Source: an uncultured Bacteroidales bacterium
GTDB lineage: Bacteria; Bacteroidota; Bacteroidia; Bacteroidales; Bacteroidaceae
Length of the DNA: 64,000 nt
NCBI GenBank assembly: GCA_902763885.1
Contig: CACWTU010000006.1
Location: 186,001 to 250,000 of the forward strand
Direction: 5' to 3'
Of the stretch, positions 43,669 to 52,805 are shown in pieces; the stretch's first letter is position 1, and every line of letters starts with the position of its first letter. The position numbers were made by a program, and so were the translations under genes. A model generated the notes under the pieces. It had not been told where the DNA came from and searched no databases. It saw only the letters and a list, made by a program, of their open reading frames with translations.

Positions 43669-46600
43669 ATGTACAGTTCAAAGCGTTCCATTAGCAATAC
43701 GGTGTGCGGTAATATAGGTTTAATGCTCAAGCGCTCAGCAGCGGTGCTGTTGATGCTTATTATGACGGCGGCAACGGCGTGGGCAGACAGCAAGCCGGTG
43801 ATGTACATTGATGAGTGCTACGCAGGCGCTGGCTACATCCATGCAAAAGGTTGGGCGTATGACCCTGATAATCAGGACTACTCTTTAGACGTGATTTTCT
43901 GTATTTTTACTGACGCTAACCTAAGCCAACTTGCAGACAGACACGTAATAAAAACCAACATAGCGAGGACTGACGTCAACCAGTTGCAAGGCATTTCGGG
44001 CAACCACGGATTTGAAGCAGACATACCCATTGATGCGGACAATTACTGGGTAGGATTTGTAGCATATAACAGGCATAACACAGAAGAGACTACGAGAGCC
44101 CCCTACCCTGTGACCGTCTTGGATCCACAGACTGTCACGGTGACTCTTACTTCAGAATCTGGTCCAGTTACGCTGGGTGACGGGGCTGTACTTACTGGTA
44201 CAGGTGGGGCGAACACCCACGTATCAATTGCATCTGGTGCTACTGTGACGCTGAGCGGTGTAAACATAACCTCTATCACTGAAGACAGAAAACACGATTG
44301 GGCGGGCATAACCTGTATGGGTGATGCCACCATCATCTTGGCCGAAGGGACGGATAACGCGGTAAAGAGCGGTGATACATTTTTTCCGGGCATACAGGTT
44401 GGTCCTCCAGGCTCTACGCTCACCATCAGGGGCAACGGCTCGCTCAATGCCCAACCGGGCGGCAGCTGCTTCGCTGCGGGCATAGGTAGCCCACTGATTT
44501 ATGGCATATACAATTACGGCAACATTCTTATTGAAGGCGGCAACATAGCGGCCTATAGTGTAGTAGGTGCAGCCATAGGCGGAACCTCTTTATCTTCATG
44601 CGGCACTATTACCATTACGGGCGGCAATGTCTATGCCGAAAATTGGAGTGAAGGGCCTGGCATAGGTTGTACCCAGAGTACCTGTGCAGGCATCACGATT
44701 ACGGGTGGCACCGTAACGGCCAAAAGCTACTACGGGCCCGGGCTGGGCAGTGCAAACGGTGGCAATTGCAACTACATCACCATATCGGGTGGCACAATCA
44801 CGGCTGAAACTTCAACTGCCGACTGCAGCATTGGTGTAAAAACTGAAAGATACGACATCAATCCAGCATATGAATGCACCTGCGGCCCTATCACCATAGG
44901 AGGCGTTGTGGTGGATGGCATCAAGGCAAGAAAATTTGTCTATAACTCTGAAACCACCATCAACTACGTCCATTTTGAAAAGAATGACGGCGGAGCAACG
45001 GGCACTATGGCCAACCAGGTTTTCTTCTCTACTACAGCTCAGCAGCTGAACGCTTGCGCCTTCAGCCTTACGGAGAACACATGCGTGGGATGGAACACTG
45101 CGCCTAACGGCAGCGGCACCAGCTATAGTAACGAAGAGACCATCACCGTAACAGCCGGCATGACACTCTATGCGCAGTGGGTACCTAATACCTACTATGA
45201 CGTCAGCTTCAACAAGAATGCTACTGATGCCACTGGGTCTATGAGCAATCAGACTTTCATCGCCATTGTGCCTAAAGCCCTGACGGCTAACGCATTCACA
45301 CGCACCGGCTATGTATTTACCGGCTGGAACACTGTGCCCGACGGCAGCGGCACCCATTATGCTGACGGAGCCACTGTCTCAAACCTGGGCGATGTGACAC
45401 TCTACGCACAATGGCAAATCATAACATACAGCATCACCTATAACATGGACGGCGGCACGAACGGCAGCGGCAACCCAGCCTCCTACACAATCCAGAGTGA
45501 TGCCATCACGCTTGCCGAGCCTGTGCGTGTAGGCTATGACTTTGCGGGCTGGACCTTTGAGGGACAGAATGATCCTATCAAGAACGTGACCATAGGCCAC
45601 GGCTCACACGGGGACAGGGCCTACACGGCACACTGGACGTTCAACTCCATAGTAACCATAACCCCTGAAATGGGCGACGTCTTACTCTACAACGGTCACA
45701 TACTCACCGGCACGGGCGGCGCCAACACGCACGTCATCATCAAGGACGGAGCGACTGTGACGCTCAGCGACGCTACCATAACCGGCATTTCTGACGACGT
45801 AAGTCACATGTGGGCGGGCATAACCTGTGAGGGCAATGCCGTCATAGTCCTGGCCAGCGGAACGACTAACAACATAAAGGGTGGATTAGGCAGCTATCCT
45901 GGCATTTCTATTCCCAAGGACAAGACTCTCACCATACAAGGCAACGGCACACTCTATTTGAGCAGTAACGGATATGGTCCGGGAATTGGACCAGATGACT
46001 ATGGTGGGGGCTGTGGAAATATCACCATCGAGGGTGGCACTATATTTGCCACGGGCGGTAATAAAGAAGCGGGAATTGGCGGATCATTTAGCGGCAATAT
46101 CACCATTACTGACGGAGTGACCAGCGTTACTTCTACGGCTGGCACAGGGGCTCCCTATAGCATAGGTACGGGCAGAGGCACCTTAACCATAGGCGGCGTT
46201 GTGACAGATAACTTCACGCAGAATCCCTTCACCTATACTCCGTCAGAAACCAACGAAACCTACACCATCACCTACAATGCCAACGGCGGCGAGGGAACGA
46301 TAGACCCGCAGGTTGTTTCCATGAACACGCTACAGACCCTGACCGCAAACTCGTTCACAAGACAAGAATACATATTTTTAGGATGGAATACTGAAGCCAA
46401 TGGCAGCGGAACCAAATACACAGACGGGCAGTGTGTGATGAACATAGGTAACGTGACGCTCTATGCACAGTGGAGTAGTAGTAGCGCGCGGGTCTTAGGA
46501 GAAAACACTGCAACCTGCGTGTTTGGAAATGGCTCTATTGTAACCGGCACCGGCGGAAGCGATACTCATATTTCTATTGCCGCTGGCGCGACGGTGACGC

Positions 46601-49527
46601 TCAGCAACGTTGACATCACCAACATTCCTAATGATTCACGTCATACGTGGGCGGGTATTTCCTGCAAGGGCGATGCCACCATCATACTTGATGGCTACAA
46701 CGTCGTGATGGGAGGACATCAATCAGCGGGCATCTATATACCTACAGGCTATACGCTCACGATCCAGGGCGATGGAATACTCACAGCCACGGGGGGCAGT
46801 GGCAGATCCGCAGGCATCGGCTCAAATAAGGATACAGGCTGCGGCAACATCGTCATTGAAGGAGGCACCATCACAGCCACAGGCAAAATTAACGCAGCAG
46901 GAATAGGCTCCGTATATAAAAACACTTGCGGCGATATCACCATCACAGGCGGCACGGTCACGGCCTCGGGCGGTAATACTGCAGCAGGAATAGGCTCCGG
47001 ACAATATGGCACATGCGGCAATATCACCATTGCAGGCGGCACCGTCACGTCCACGGGCGGTAATTTTGGAGCGGGCATAGGCTGCGGACAAGATGGCACA
47101 TGCGGCGATATCTCCATTTTAGGCGGCACCGTCACGTCCACGCCCGGTAGTTATGCAGCGGGCATAGGCTGCGGAGGTGATGGCAAATGCGGCAAAATCA
47201 CCATCACAGGCGATATGACGCGCGTCATCGCCACTAAAATTGATAGATATGTCGACATCATTGGCTCAAGCAGCACCGGATCGAAATGTGGCGCCGTCAC
47301 CATCGACCCCAGCCTGATAGACGTCACAAGCGATGATGACCTGACCCTCAATATCTATCCGGGCCTGATGCTTCACAACACCGATGACAACACATCGGCC
47401 ATTGCCGCCGCCGACGACGGCGCGACGCACGATATCCTGCTGCGTGGACACACGCTCTATAAGGACAGCTACTGGAACACATTGTGCCTGCCGTTCAGCA
47501 TAGACAACACCGGCGGCACACCATTAGAAGGGGCTATCATCAAGGAACTGGACGTTACAACATCAAGCCTGACAGATGGATTGCTGACGCTGAACTTCAA
47601 GGATGCTACTGGCATCGTGGCTGGCAAGCCGTATATCGTTAAGTGGACATTGACTGAAGCTGATTTTACTGTTACCACAGATGCTGAATGGGAGACGCTA
47701 GCCAGTAACGTGAACAACGGCACGGAAGAGTACTCTGGTAAGTTGGTGAGACTTGGCGCCGACATAAATGTATCAACGATGGTGGGCACGAGCGAGCATC
47801 CGTTCCAAGGAACGTTTGACGGTGACGGACATACCCTGACGCTGAGCCTCAGCGACACAGAGAACCAAGGCACGGCACCGTTCCGATATATCAGCGATGC
47901 TACAATTATGAACGTGAAGACCACAGGAACTGTGACGGGTAACCTGCACTGCGCCGGACTGGTGGGATTTGCCAAGGGTGGTACAAACATCATCAAGAAC
48001 TGCAATGTGGCTGCCAGTGTCATTTGCAGTGGTGGTGACCATAGCCACTGCGGCGGCATAGTGGGACACAGCTTATCATCAGACATCACCATCAGCGACT
48101 GCCTGTTCTCTGGCAGCATCAGCGGGGCTACTACTGCCACAGGTATCATACACGGATGGAGCGACCAAGGCACTCTGACCATTCTTAACTGCTATGCAAA
48201 CGGTTCTTATAGTGACGGCTCTATCGACCTGATTGAAGGCGACGGTACCTATAAGGTTTATAATTGCTATAAGAATGCTAGCATAGGCATATCTGGCAAG
48301 CGTACCTACGCTACCGGCGATGCCCTGGTTGCACTGCTTGGCAGTGGTTGGAAGAATGATGGCGGCAACGTGGTGCCTAAAAAATACGTCGAAAAGATTA
48401 ACAACCCAGTATTCTTAAATGTGACGTTCGATGCTAACGCTGAGACGTCTGTTAACTACGGTGTCGGACAGTTTGTGGGAACGTACAGCCCGCTGGCCTC
48501 TACATCAGGAATGCTGCTTGATGATCATAACCCGGACAACGGGGCTTTCTGCGCTGCGTTGAGCATCACCTCTGAGCCTACACTTGAGGGCTACACGTTT
48601 GGTGGCTGGTACACCGATATAAGATATACCGTTCCTGTCAGCAGCATTCCGTTTGCTGATGACGGAACTGTGAGGCTCTATGCTAAATGGACCAGGAACA
48701 CCGTGGTGCTGACCGCCCTGAACAGCGGCAGCTCTGTAGCTGAACTGGAAAGCAACTGGGCCGGTAAGACGGTTGATGTAAGCTTTACTCGTACTTTCAC
48801 TCAGGATGTGGCAAGTACCATCTGCCTACCCTATCCTATGACTGAAATACCTTCCGGCGGCAGCGTATATGAGTTTGTTGATGTGCAGAAGGAGGCCGGA
48901 GTCTGGGTGGCCACCATGAGAGATGCCACACCGGGTAATAGTGGTAATGAGGTTACTGAAACTGTGGCCGGTAAGCCTTACCTGTTCATGCCATCATCTA
49001 CGGGTGAAGTTACCTTTACAGGTACGGTTGAAGTACCTGATAATGTTACTGCTGGAACAAGCACCAGCAGCGCCAATGACGGCACCTGGACGTTCCGCGG
49101 CACATACCGCCGCCTGGCTTACAAGGCTGACGGTTCGGCTGATCTGGACGGTTCAGTATTCGGGTTTGCATCGGCCACCAAGAAGGTTGACGGCAAAGAT
49201 GTGAATGCCGGAGAGTTTGTAAAGGCAAAGGACGGTGCTGGCGTGCCTGCGTTCCGCGCTTACCTCACTTATGACGGCACTAATAATGTGTTCCGCGCTC
49301 CGATGAGAGGCGGTGCCGATGATACAAGCCCTGACATTCCGGACCGCATTACGGTGCGTCTGCTTGGCAAGGGCGGCATCGTGACCGTTGTGGGTACAAT
49401 GGACACCTCTACCGGTGATGTTAAGATTGAGCAGTGGTTTGACATGCAGGGCCGCCCCGTTGATGGTACTCCTACGCAAAGTGGCATGTATTTCAACAAC
49501 ATCGGCAGTAAAATAATGATACAGTAA
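43669..49527 (+). CDS. Giant secreted surface protein with beta-helix modules and Listeria-Bacteroides repeats
   Basis: 1952 aa. Signal peptide to ...TAATAWA-D (about 40). Three copies of a module of the form VTLGDGAVLTGTGGANTHVSIASGATVTLS...WAGITC.GDATIIL, each followed by ITI.GGTVTA-type beta-helix repeats with AGIG turns (about 165-420, 665-860, 955-1220). Between them are Listeria-Bacteroides/InlB repeats (ITYN..GG..., F.GWNT.ADGSGT.Y, TLYAQW). A GLUG-like block (CAGLVGFAKGG, CGGIVGHSL) is near 1430-1500. The C terminus (WFDMQGRPVDG...SGMYFNN) is the usual short Bacteroidales tail. Probably a surface adhesin or binding protein; no enzyme domain is seen. Confidence 0.85.
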   Translation: MYSSKRSISNTVCGNIGLMLKRSAAVLLMLIMTAATAWADSKPVMYIDECYAGAGYIHAKGWAYDPDNQDYSLDVIFCIFTDANLSQLADRHVIKTNIARTDVNQLQGISGNHGFEADIPIDADNYWVGFVAYNRHNTEETTRAPYPVTVLDPQTVTVTLTSESGPVTLGDGAVLTGTGGANTHVSIASGATVTLSGVNITSITEDRKHDWAGITCMGDATIILAEGTDNAVKSGDTFFPGIQVGPPGSTLTIRGNGSLNAQPGGSCFAAGIGSPLIYGIYNYGNILIEGGNIAAYSVVGAAIGGTSLSSCGTITITGGNVYAENWSEGPGIGCTQSTCAGITITGGTVTAKSYYGPGLGSANGGNCNYITISGGTITAETSTADCSIGVKTERYDINPAYECTCGPITIGGVVVDGIKARKFVYNSETTINYVHFEKNDGGATGTMANQVFFSTTAQQLNACAFSLTENTCVGWNTAPNGSGTSYSNEETITVTAGMTLYAQWVPNTYYDVSFNKNATDATGSMSNQTFIAIVPKALTANAFTRTGYVFTGWNTVPDGSGTHYADGATVSNLGDVTLYAQWQIITYSITYNMDGGTNGSGNPASYTIQSDAITLAEPVRVGYDFAGWTFEGQNDPIKNVTIGHGSHGDRAYTAHWTFNSIVTITPEMGDVLLYNGHILTGTGGANTHVIIKDGATVTLSDATITGISDDVSHMWAGITCEGNAVIVLASGTTNNIKGGLGSYPGISIPKDKTLTIQGNGTLYLSSNGYGPGIGPDDYGGGCGNITIEGGTIFATGGNKEAGIGGSFSGNITITDGVTSVTSTAGTGAPYSIGTGRGTLTIGGVVTDNFTQNPFTYTPSETNETYTITYNANGGEGTIDPQVVSMNTLQTLTANSFTRQEYIFLGWNTEANGSGTKYTDGQCVMNIGNVTLYAQWSSSSARVLGENTATCVFGNGSIVTGTGGSDTHISIAAGATVTLSNVDITNIPNDSRHTWAGISCKGDATIILDGYNVVMGGHQSAGIYIPTGYTLTIQGDGILTATGGSGRSAGIGSNKDTGCGNIVIEGGTITATGKINAAGIGSVYKNTCGDITITGGTVTASGGNTAAGIGSGQYGTCGNITIAGGTVTSTGGNFGAGIGCGQDGTCGDISILGGTVTSTPGSYAAGIGCGGDGKCGKITITGDMTRVIATKIDRYVDIIGSSSTGSKCGAVTIDPSLIDVTSDDDLTLNIYPGLMLHNTDDNTSAIAAADDGATHDILLRGHTLYKDSYWNTLCLPFSIDNTGGTPLEGAIIKELDVTTSSLTDGLLTLNFKDATGIVAGKPYIVKWTLTEADFTVTTDAEWETLASNVNNGTEEYSGKLVRLGADINVSTMVGTSEHPFQGTFDGDGHTLTLSLSDTENQGTAPFRYISDATIMNVKTTGTVTGNLHCAGLVGFAKGGTNIIKNCNVAASVICSGGDHSHCGGIVGHSLSSDITISDCLFSGSISGATTATGIIHGWSDQGTLTILNCYANGSYSDGSIDLIEGDGTYKVYNCYKNASIGISGKRTYATGDALVALLGSGWKNDGGNVVPKKYVEKINNPVFLNVTFDANAETSVNYGVGQFVGTYSPLASTSGMLLDDHNPDNGAFCAALSITSEPTLEGYTFGGWYTDIRYTVPVSSIPFADDGTVRLYAKWTRNTVVLTALNSGSSVAELESNWAGKTVDVSFTRTFTQDVASTICLPYPMTEIPSGGSVYEFVDVQKEAGVWVATMRDATPGNSGNEVTETVAGKPYLFMPSSTGEVTFTGTVEVPDNVTAGTSTSSANDGTWTFRGTYRRLAYKADGSADLDGSVFGFASATKKVDGKDVNAGEFVKAKDGAGVPAFRAYLTYDGTNNVFRAPMRGGADDTSPDIPDRITVRLLGKGGIVTVVGTMDTSTGDVKIEQWFDMQGRPVDGTPTQSGMYFNNIGSKIMIQ

Positions 49528-49553
49528 TTGATAACCTTAAATAGACAATCATT

Positions 49554-49670
49554 ATGGAAAAGAAGATTTACAGCAAACCTGCTACTAAGGTTATCAAGAT
49601 TGCAGCCACCAAGGTTTTGACCGGAAGTGGCGATTGGGACGGAAACTTCTGGGATCAGGATTTTGGATAA
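49554..49670 (+). CDS. 38-aa peptide gene behind the giant surface protein
   Basis: ATG 49554 opens MEKKIYSKPATKVIKIAATK followed by VLTGSGDWDGNFWDQDFG and TAA. The start KKIY.KPA...VI.I followed by a short Gly/Asp/Trp tail is a pattern I know from many tiny Bacteroidales and Prevotella ORFs located after or among surface-protein genes. It is usually unannotated; function unknown. The 26-bp gap to the large gene suggests cotranscription. Confidence 0.6.
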   Translation: MEKKIYSKPATKVIKIAATKVLTGSGDWDGNFWDQDFG

Positions 49671-49673
49671 AAT

Positions 49674-49696
49674 GGCACAGGGGGGGGGGACAGTCC
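49674..49696. repeat. REP-like trace with a G run
   Basis: GGCACAG, nine or more Gs, then ACAGTCCC; the second arm is degraded. It directly follows the small peptide gene and is the last clear REP element before 58.0 kb. Confidence 0.5.
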
Positions 49697-49993
49697 CTTC
49701 TGCGATACGAATTGTACCAAATTGGGTATTTTGCAGGAAACTCCTCCCCTTTGGGTCATTGTAAAGAATATTCAAGATTGTTCAGCAAATCAAGGATTAA
49801 AGTATATATAATTACGCACCGCGTAGAGTTTTTCTTGCGCTCCAACTAGGCAGATTTTTCTCTCCAGTTAGCGAGCCTTTTTTCTCTCCCTCATCGACAC
49901 TGCAAATATATAATCCCCAAAATGCGGTTTACGAATAAACGACCAACTTTTTTTGTAAAAAGTTTTTAGTTCAATTTCTCACAATCTCACTGT

Positions 49994-50112
49994 CTCAGTG
50001 TCTCAGTTAAAAATGGAACAAAAGAACCACCAAAAATACTTTTATATTTATATATAAATATAAAGTTGATTTTTGACCTTTTACCGGTATAAAAAACAAC
50101 TGAGACACTGAG
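49994..50112. repeat. 15-bp inverted repeat around an AT-rich centre
   Basis: CTCAGTGTCTCAGTT (49994-50008) and AACTGAGACACTGAG (50098-50112) are exact reverse complements, 89 nt apart, enclosing TATATTTATATATAAATATA-like sequence. CTCA(G)TGTCTCAG units are partly repeated outside the arms. No gene is seen. It could be the end of a mobile element or a protein-binding site. Confidence 0.55.
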
Positions 50113-50159
50113 ATACTGAGATGCGGCTCTGTCTTTTCCTGATTTTGGTTGACAGATTT

Positions 50160-51690
50160 AGGGCTTTTTCCTGAAAAGGTTGACAGCGTTTTTCTCAAAA
50201 ATGCACTTTTTCCTGAAAAAGTTGACATTTTCCTGAAAAAGTTGACAGACTCACTGGCGAAGCCATGATATTATGAAAAACACTGCGGTGGTTTGCCAAG
50301 CGGCTGGAGGCGCAAAGCCTCCAAAGAGCGTCCGCCCTGCTTTCGTTTGTAAAGCTATAGATTAATCTGCAATCTCTGTCCATTGCCGGCATAGTTTTTC
50401 TTTTTCCACATCTTTCTCTGTTCTCCAGTTTGCTCGTGAGCGACGTCAGGAGTCTGCATCCCAATGCTGTAGTGAGGACGCCGGTTGTTGTAGAAGTCAA
50501 CGAATCGTTCTATCTCTTTCAAGGCTTCGTAATACGTCTTGAAACGTCTTTGCTGGCGGTATATGCTCTCACCTTTGATGATGCCGTTCACGCGCTCCGC
50601 GATTGCGTTGTCCGTAGGCTTGTAGTCTTCGGTCATTGATATCTGGATGCCATATTTCTGAAGCTCATCGATATATAGGTCACAACAGTACTGTACGCCT
50701 CGATCAGAGTGGTGAATGAGTCCGGAGAGGTCACTTCCGCCAGCTTGATTTATAGCCATACGTAGCGCTTTGAGTGTAAACGTTGCCCCTAGAGAGCCTG
50801 CCAAACACCAACCTACAATCTTCTTTGAATAGGCATCAGTTACCAAGTGCAGATAACAGCATCCGTCCACCAAATCAATATATGTAATATCGCTTACCCA
50901 CAGCTGGTTGGCCGCAGTTGGAATAAACCCTTTTATGAGATTTTTCCATTTGTGGTATCGGTGATTGGAGTTTGTGGTAGATCGACTCTTGCGAGGCTTC
51001 TGCATCAGATTATGACGATGTAACAGGTTTAGAAACGCATCACGCCCAGGCATCCAGTCCGCATTGTACATGTCGTCTAGCATTACCCATAATTTCACAC
51101 CACCTATACCGGGATCCATCTCGCGTATCTCACGTACTGAATCCAAAATACGGCTTTCTTTTGCTAGTTTATCCTCCTTGTCCGTTTTCTTCTTGTAAAA
51201 GGCCTGACGGCTATGGCCAAGCAGATCACAGGCAGCTAAAATGGTCAGGCCATGCTGCCTATGAAGTTCTTCTACTGCTTGGCCCCAGATTTTTTTCTGA
51301 TATCGATGCCGTTACGCTCAGCAACGTCTATCAGGGTGTTCAGAGCCAAGTTTTCCAGTTCCAGTTCACGGATGCGGGCTTCCAGAGATAATACATCCGA
51401 CGTCTTTTCCGGTTCTTTCTTCTTGCGAGGCATGTCTTCAACGGGATGGAGTTGCGACTGCAAAGAAACAACTTTTCCCGATTCCCTAAAGCGACTAACC
51501 CAGGTTCGTATTGTACTCGGCTTCACTTTGTAGTAATCACCCAGCTCTTCATAGCTGTTTCCTCCATTTAGGTAAATGGAGATAATCTCTTCCCGTAGCT
51601 TCTTGGGATAATAATAAGCACTTGAATACTTCATAAGTTTAACACATTTATTTTGTTCCTAAATGTGTCAACCTATTTCAGTATAAGACA
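50160..51690 (-). mobile_element. IS3-family insertion sequence (boundaries approximate)
   Basis: The transposase gene is flanked by matching ends: on the right CTGAAATAGGTTGACA (minus strand, 51681-51666), on the left CCTGAAAAGGTTGACA (50170-50185) plus two further copies of CCTGAAAAAGTTGACA (50212-50227, 50232-50247). Because the left end is repeated, the exact terminus and target duplication cannot be fixed. Confidence 0.7.
50355..51634 (-). CDS. IS3-family transposase OrfAB (programmed -1 frameshift)
   Basis: OrfA (51634-51272, 120 aa) has a HTH (YYPKKLREEIISIYLNGGNSYEELGDYYKVKPSTIRTWVSRF) and a coiled coil with ELELENLALNTLIDVA. A run of seven As on the minus strand (51296-51290) near its end allows a -1 shift into IWGQAVEELHRQHGLTILAACDLLGHSRQAFYKKK, continuing as OrfB. 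The DDE catalytic residues are in WVSDITYI, IHHSDRGVQY and AIAERVNGIIKGE, followed by FVDFYNNRRPHYSIGMQTP. All motifs are intact, so the element may be active. Confidence 0.88.
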
Positions 51691-51860
51691 CTCTGCTGTT
51701 TTGATAGCTCAGCAACGTGTAATCATAGGAAAAAATATGTGCCATTAAGTCTGATAGTTCACCATTTTTCTACCCCTACTGCGAAAGCTTTGCAAAGATT
51801 TGGAGGTATTTTTAAATAGTGCGACATTTGCTGAAAACATATGTTTTAAAGATAAAAGAC

Positions 51861-52556
51861 ATGACACCTTATGAAGATAATAACAATCATTTATTTAGTA
51901 TGATTGATCAAATAATAGAACTTGAGAAGAAAAGTGTAAAACAAAACACATCATTACTTCATGAGATGATAGATAGCAGAGAACGTGACATCCAAACTTT
52001 AGACAGTGTGGCTGACCGATTATTAGACACCATGAACGGCTTAACTGGAGATGGAGAAAACGAATACAGACAGTACCTTGATTATATTGAAACATTTAAT
52101 CCCACAGAAGCAAAAGAACGAAGGGATGACCTTGAATACGATCTGGGATATAAAACCCACGTACTATACGCAGCAGCAATATTATGTCGTAAAGAACTGG
52201 AAGGCAAACAATCAAAAGACGGCCAACCATCTTTTGATGTCATTATGAAGAACTATAATCCAAAAGTCTATGATATAAAGAAAAAGACAGCCTCATTCTT
52301 ATTCTTCATCCATTTAGGAACCGGACGTTCTACTGACGAACTGATTAAGATGCTTCAATCCATTACGGAATCAACAGACTATGTTCTTTCAAATGTTGAT
52401 GAATTTGAAGATTTAATGCACTTTCCCAGAGAAACCTACCATCCGCTTCGCGAAGATGAATGGAAACACATCCAATACATTGTTGAATACAACATAGAAT
52501 TATACAAAACACATCTTGAGCAGAACAAAGATTTGATAAACAATGTATTTGAGTAG
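51861..52556 (+). CDS. Hypothetical protein, 231 aa
   Basis: From ATG 51861 (MTPYEDNNNHLF); 14 codons upstream from 51819 are also open. Helical, charged and without recognised domain (LEKKSVKQNTSLLHEMIDSRERDIQTLDSVADRLLD, then a segment ending FLFFIHLGTGRSTDELIKMLQSI). No signal peptide. AT-rich, directly beside the IS element and the nuclease-helicase gene, so probably part of the acquired stretch. Confidence 0.6.
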   Translation: MTPYEDNNNHLFSMIDQIIELEKKSVKQNTSLLHEMIDSRERDIQTLDSVADRLLDTMNGLTGDGENEYRQYLDYIETFNPTEAKERRDDLEYDLGYKTHVLYAAAILCRKELEGKQSKDGQPSFDVIMKNYNPKVYDIKKKTASFLFFIHLGTGRSTDELIKMLQSITESTDYVLSNVDEFEDLMHFPRETYHPLREDEWKHIQYIVEYNIELYKTHLEQNKDLINNVFE

Positions 52557-52597
52557 AGTTCCTCGGTATATGGGAATCATTACATAATTCATCTTTT

Positions 52598-52621
52598 AAC
52601 CCCCTCAAATTCGAGGGGTTT
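52598..52621. terminator. Bidirectional hairpin between convergent genes
   Basis: AACCCCCTC-AAATT-CGAGGGGTT forms a strong stem in the gap between the 52556 stop and the convergent gene ending at 52806. T-runs are short in both directions. The rest of this 249-bp gap holds only a trace of GGGACAGGTTCC. Confidence 0.45.
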
Positions 52622-52805
52622 AGAAAAGAAGCAGGTCTAAGCCAAAGGAGACGATTCCGTTTGGCATCATTGTGTGTAGAGGAGCTATCCCTAATATGTT
52701 AAGTTTACTATTGCGGCCTCAGTGCAGTCGCTATTTACGGAAAACACAAAAGGGACAGGTTCCAAATGTCTGTAAGGTGTTTGTTTGAATAAAAACAACA
52801 CCTCC

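Noticed and set aside
46800-47220. Possible CRISPR-like direct repeats
   Set aside because: They are protein-coding beta-helix repeats (about 30-codon period) with divergent copies and no unique spacers; no cas genes are present.
46749-48182. Long minus-strand frames inside the giant surface protein
   Set aside because: Low-complexity Pro/Val-rich antisense translations of Gly/Thr repeats; no start context.
52740-52790. REP-like GGGACAGGTTCC
   Set aside because: Only part of the core is present and no palindrome is formed; treated as a trace only.
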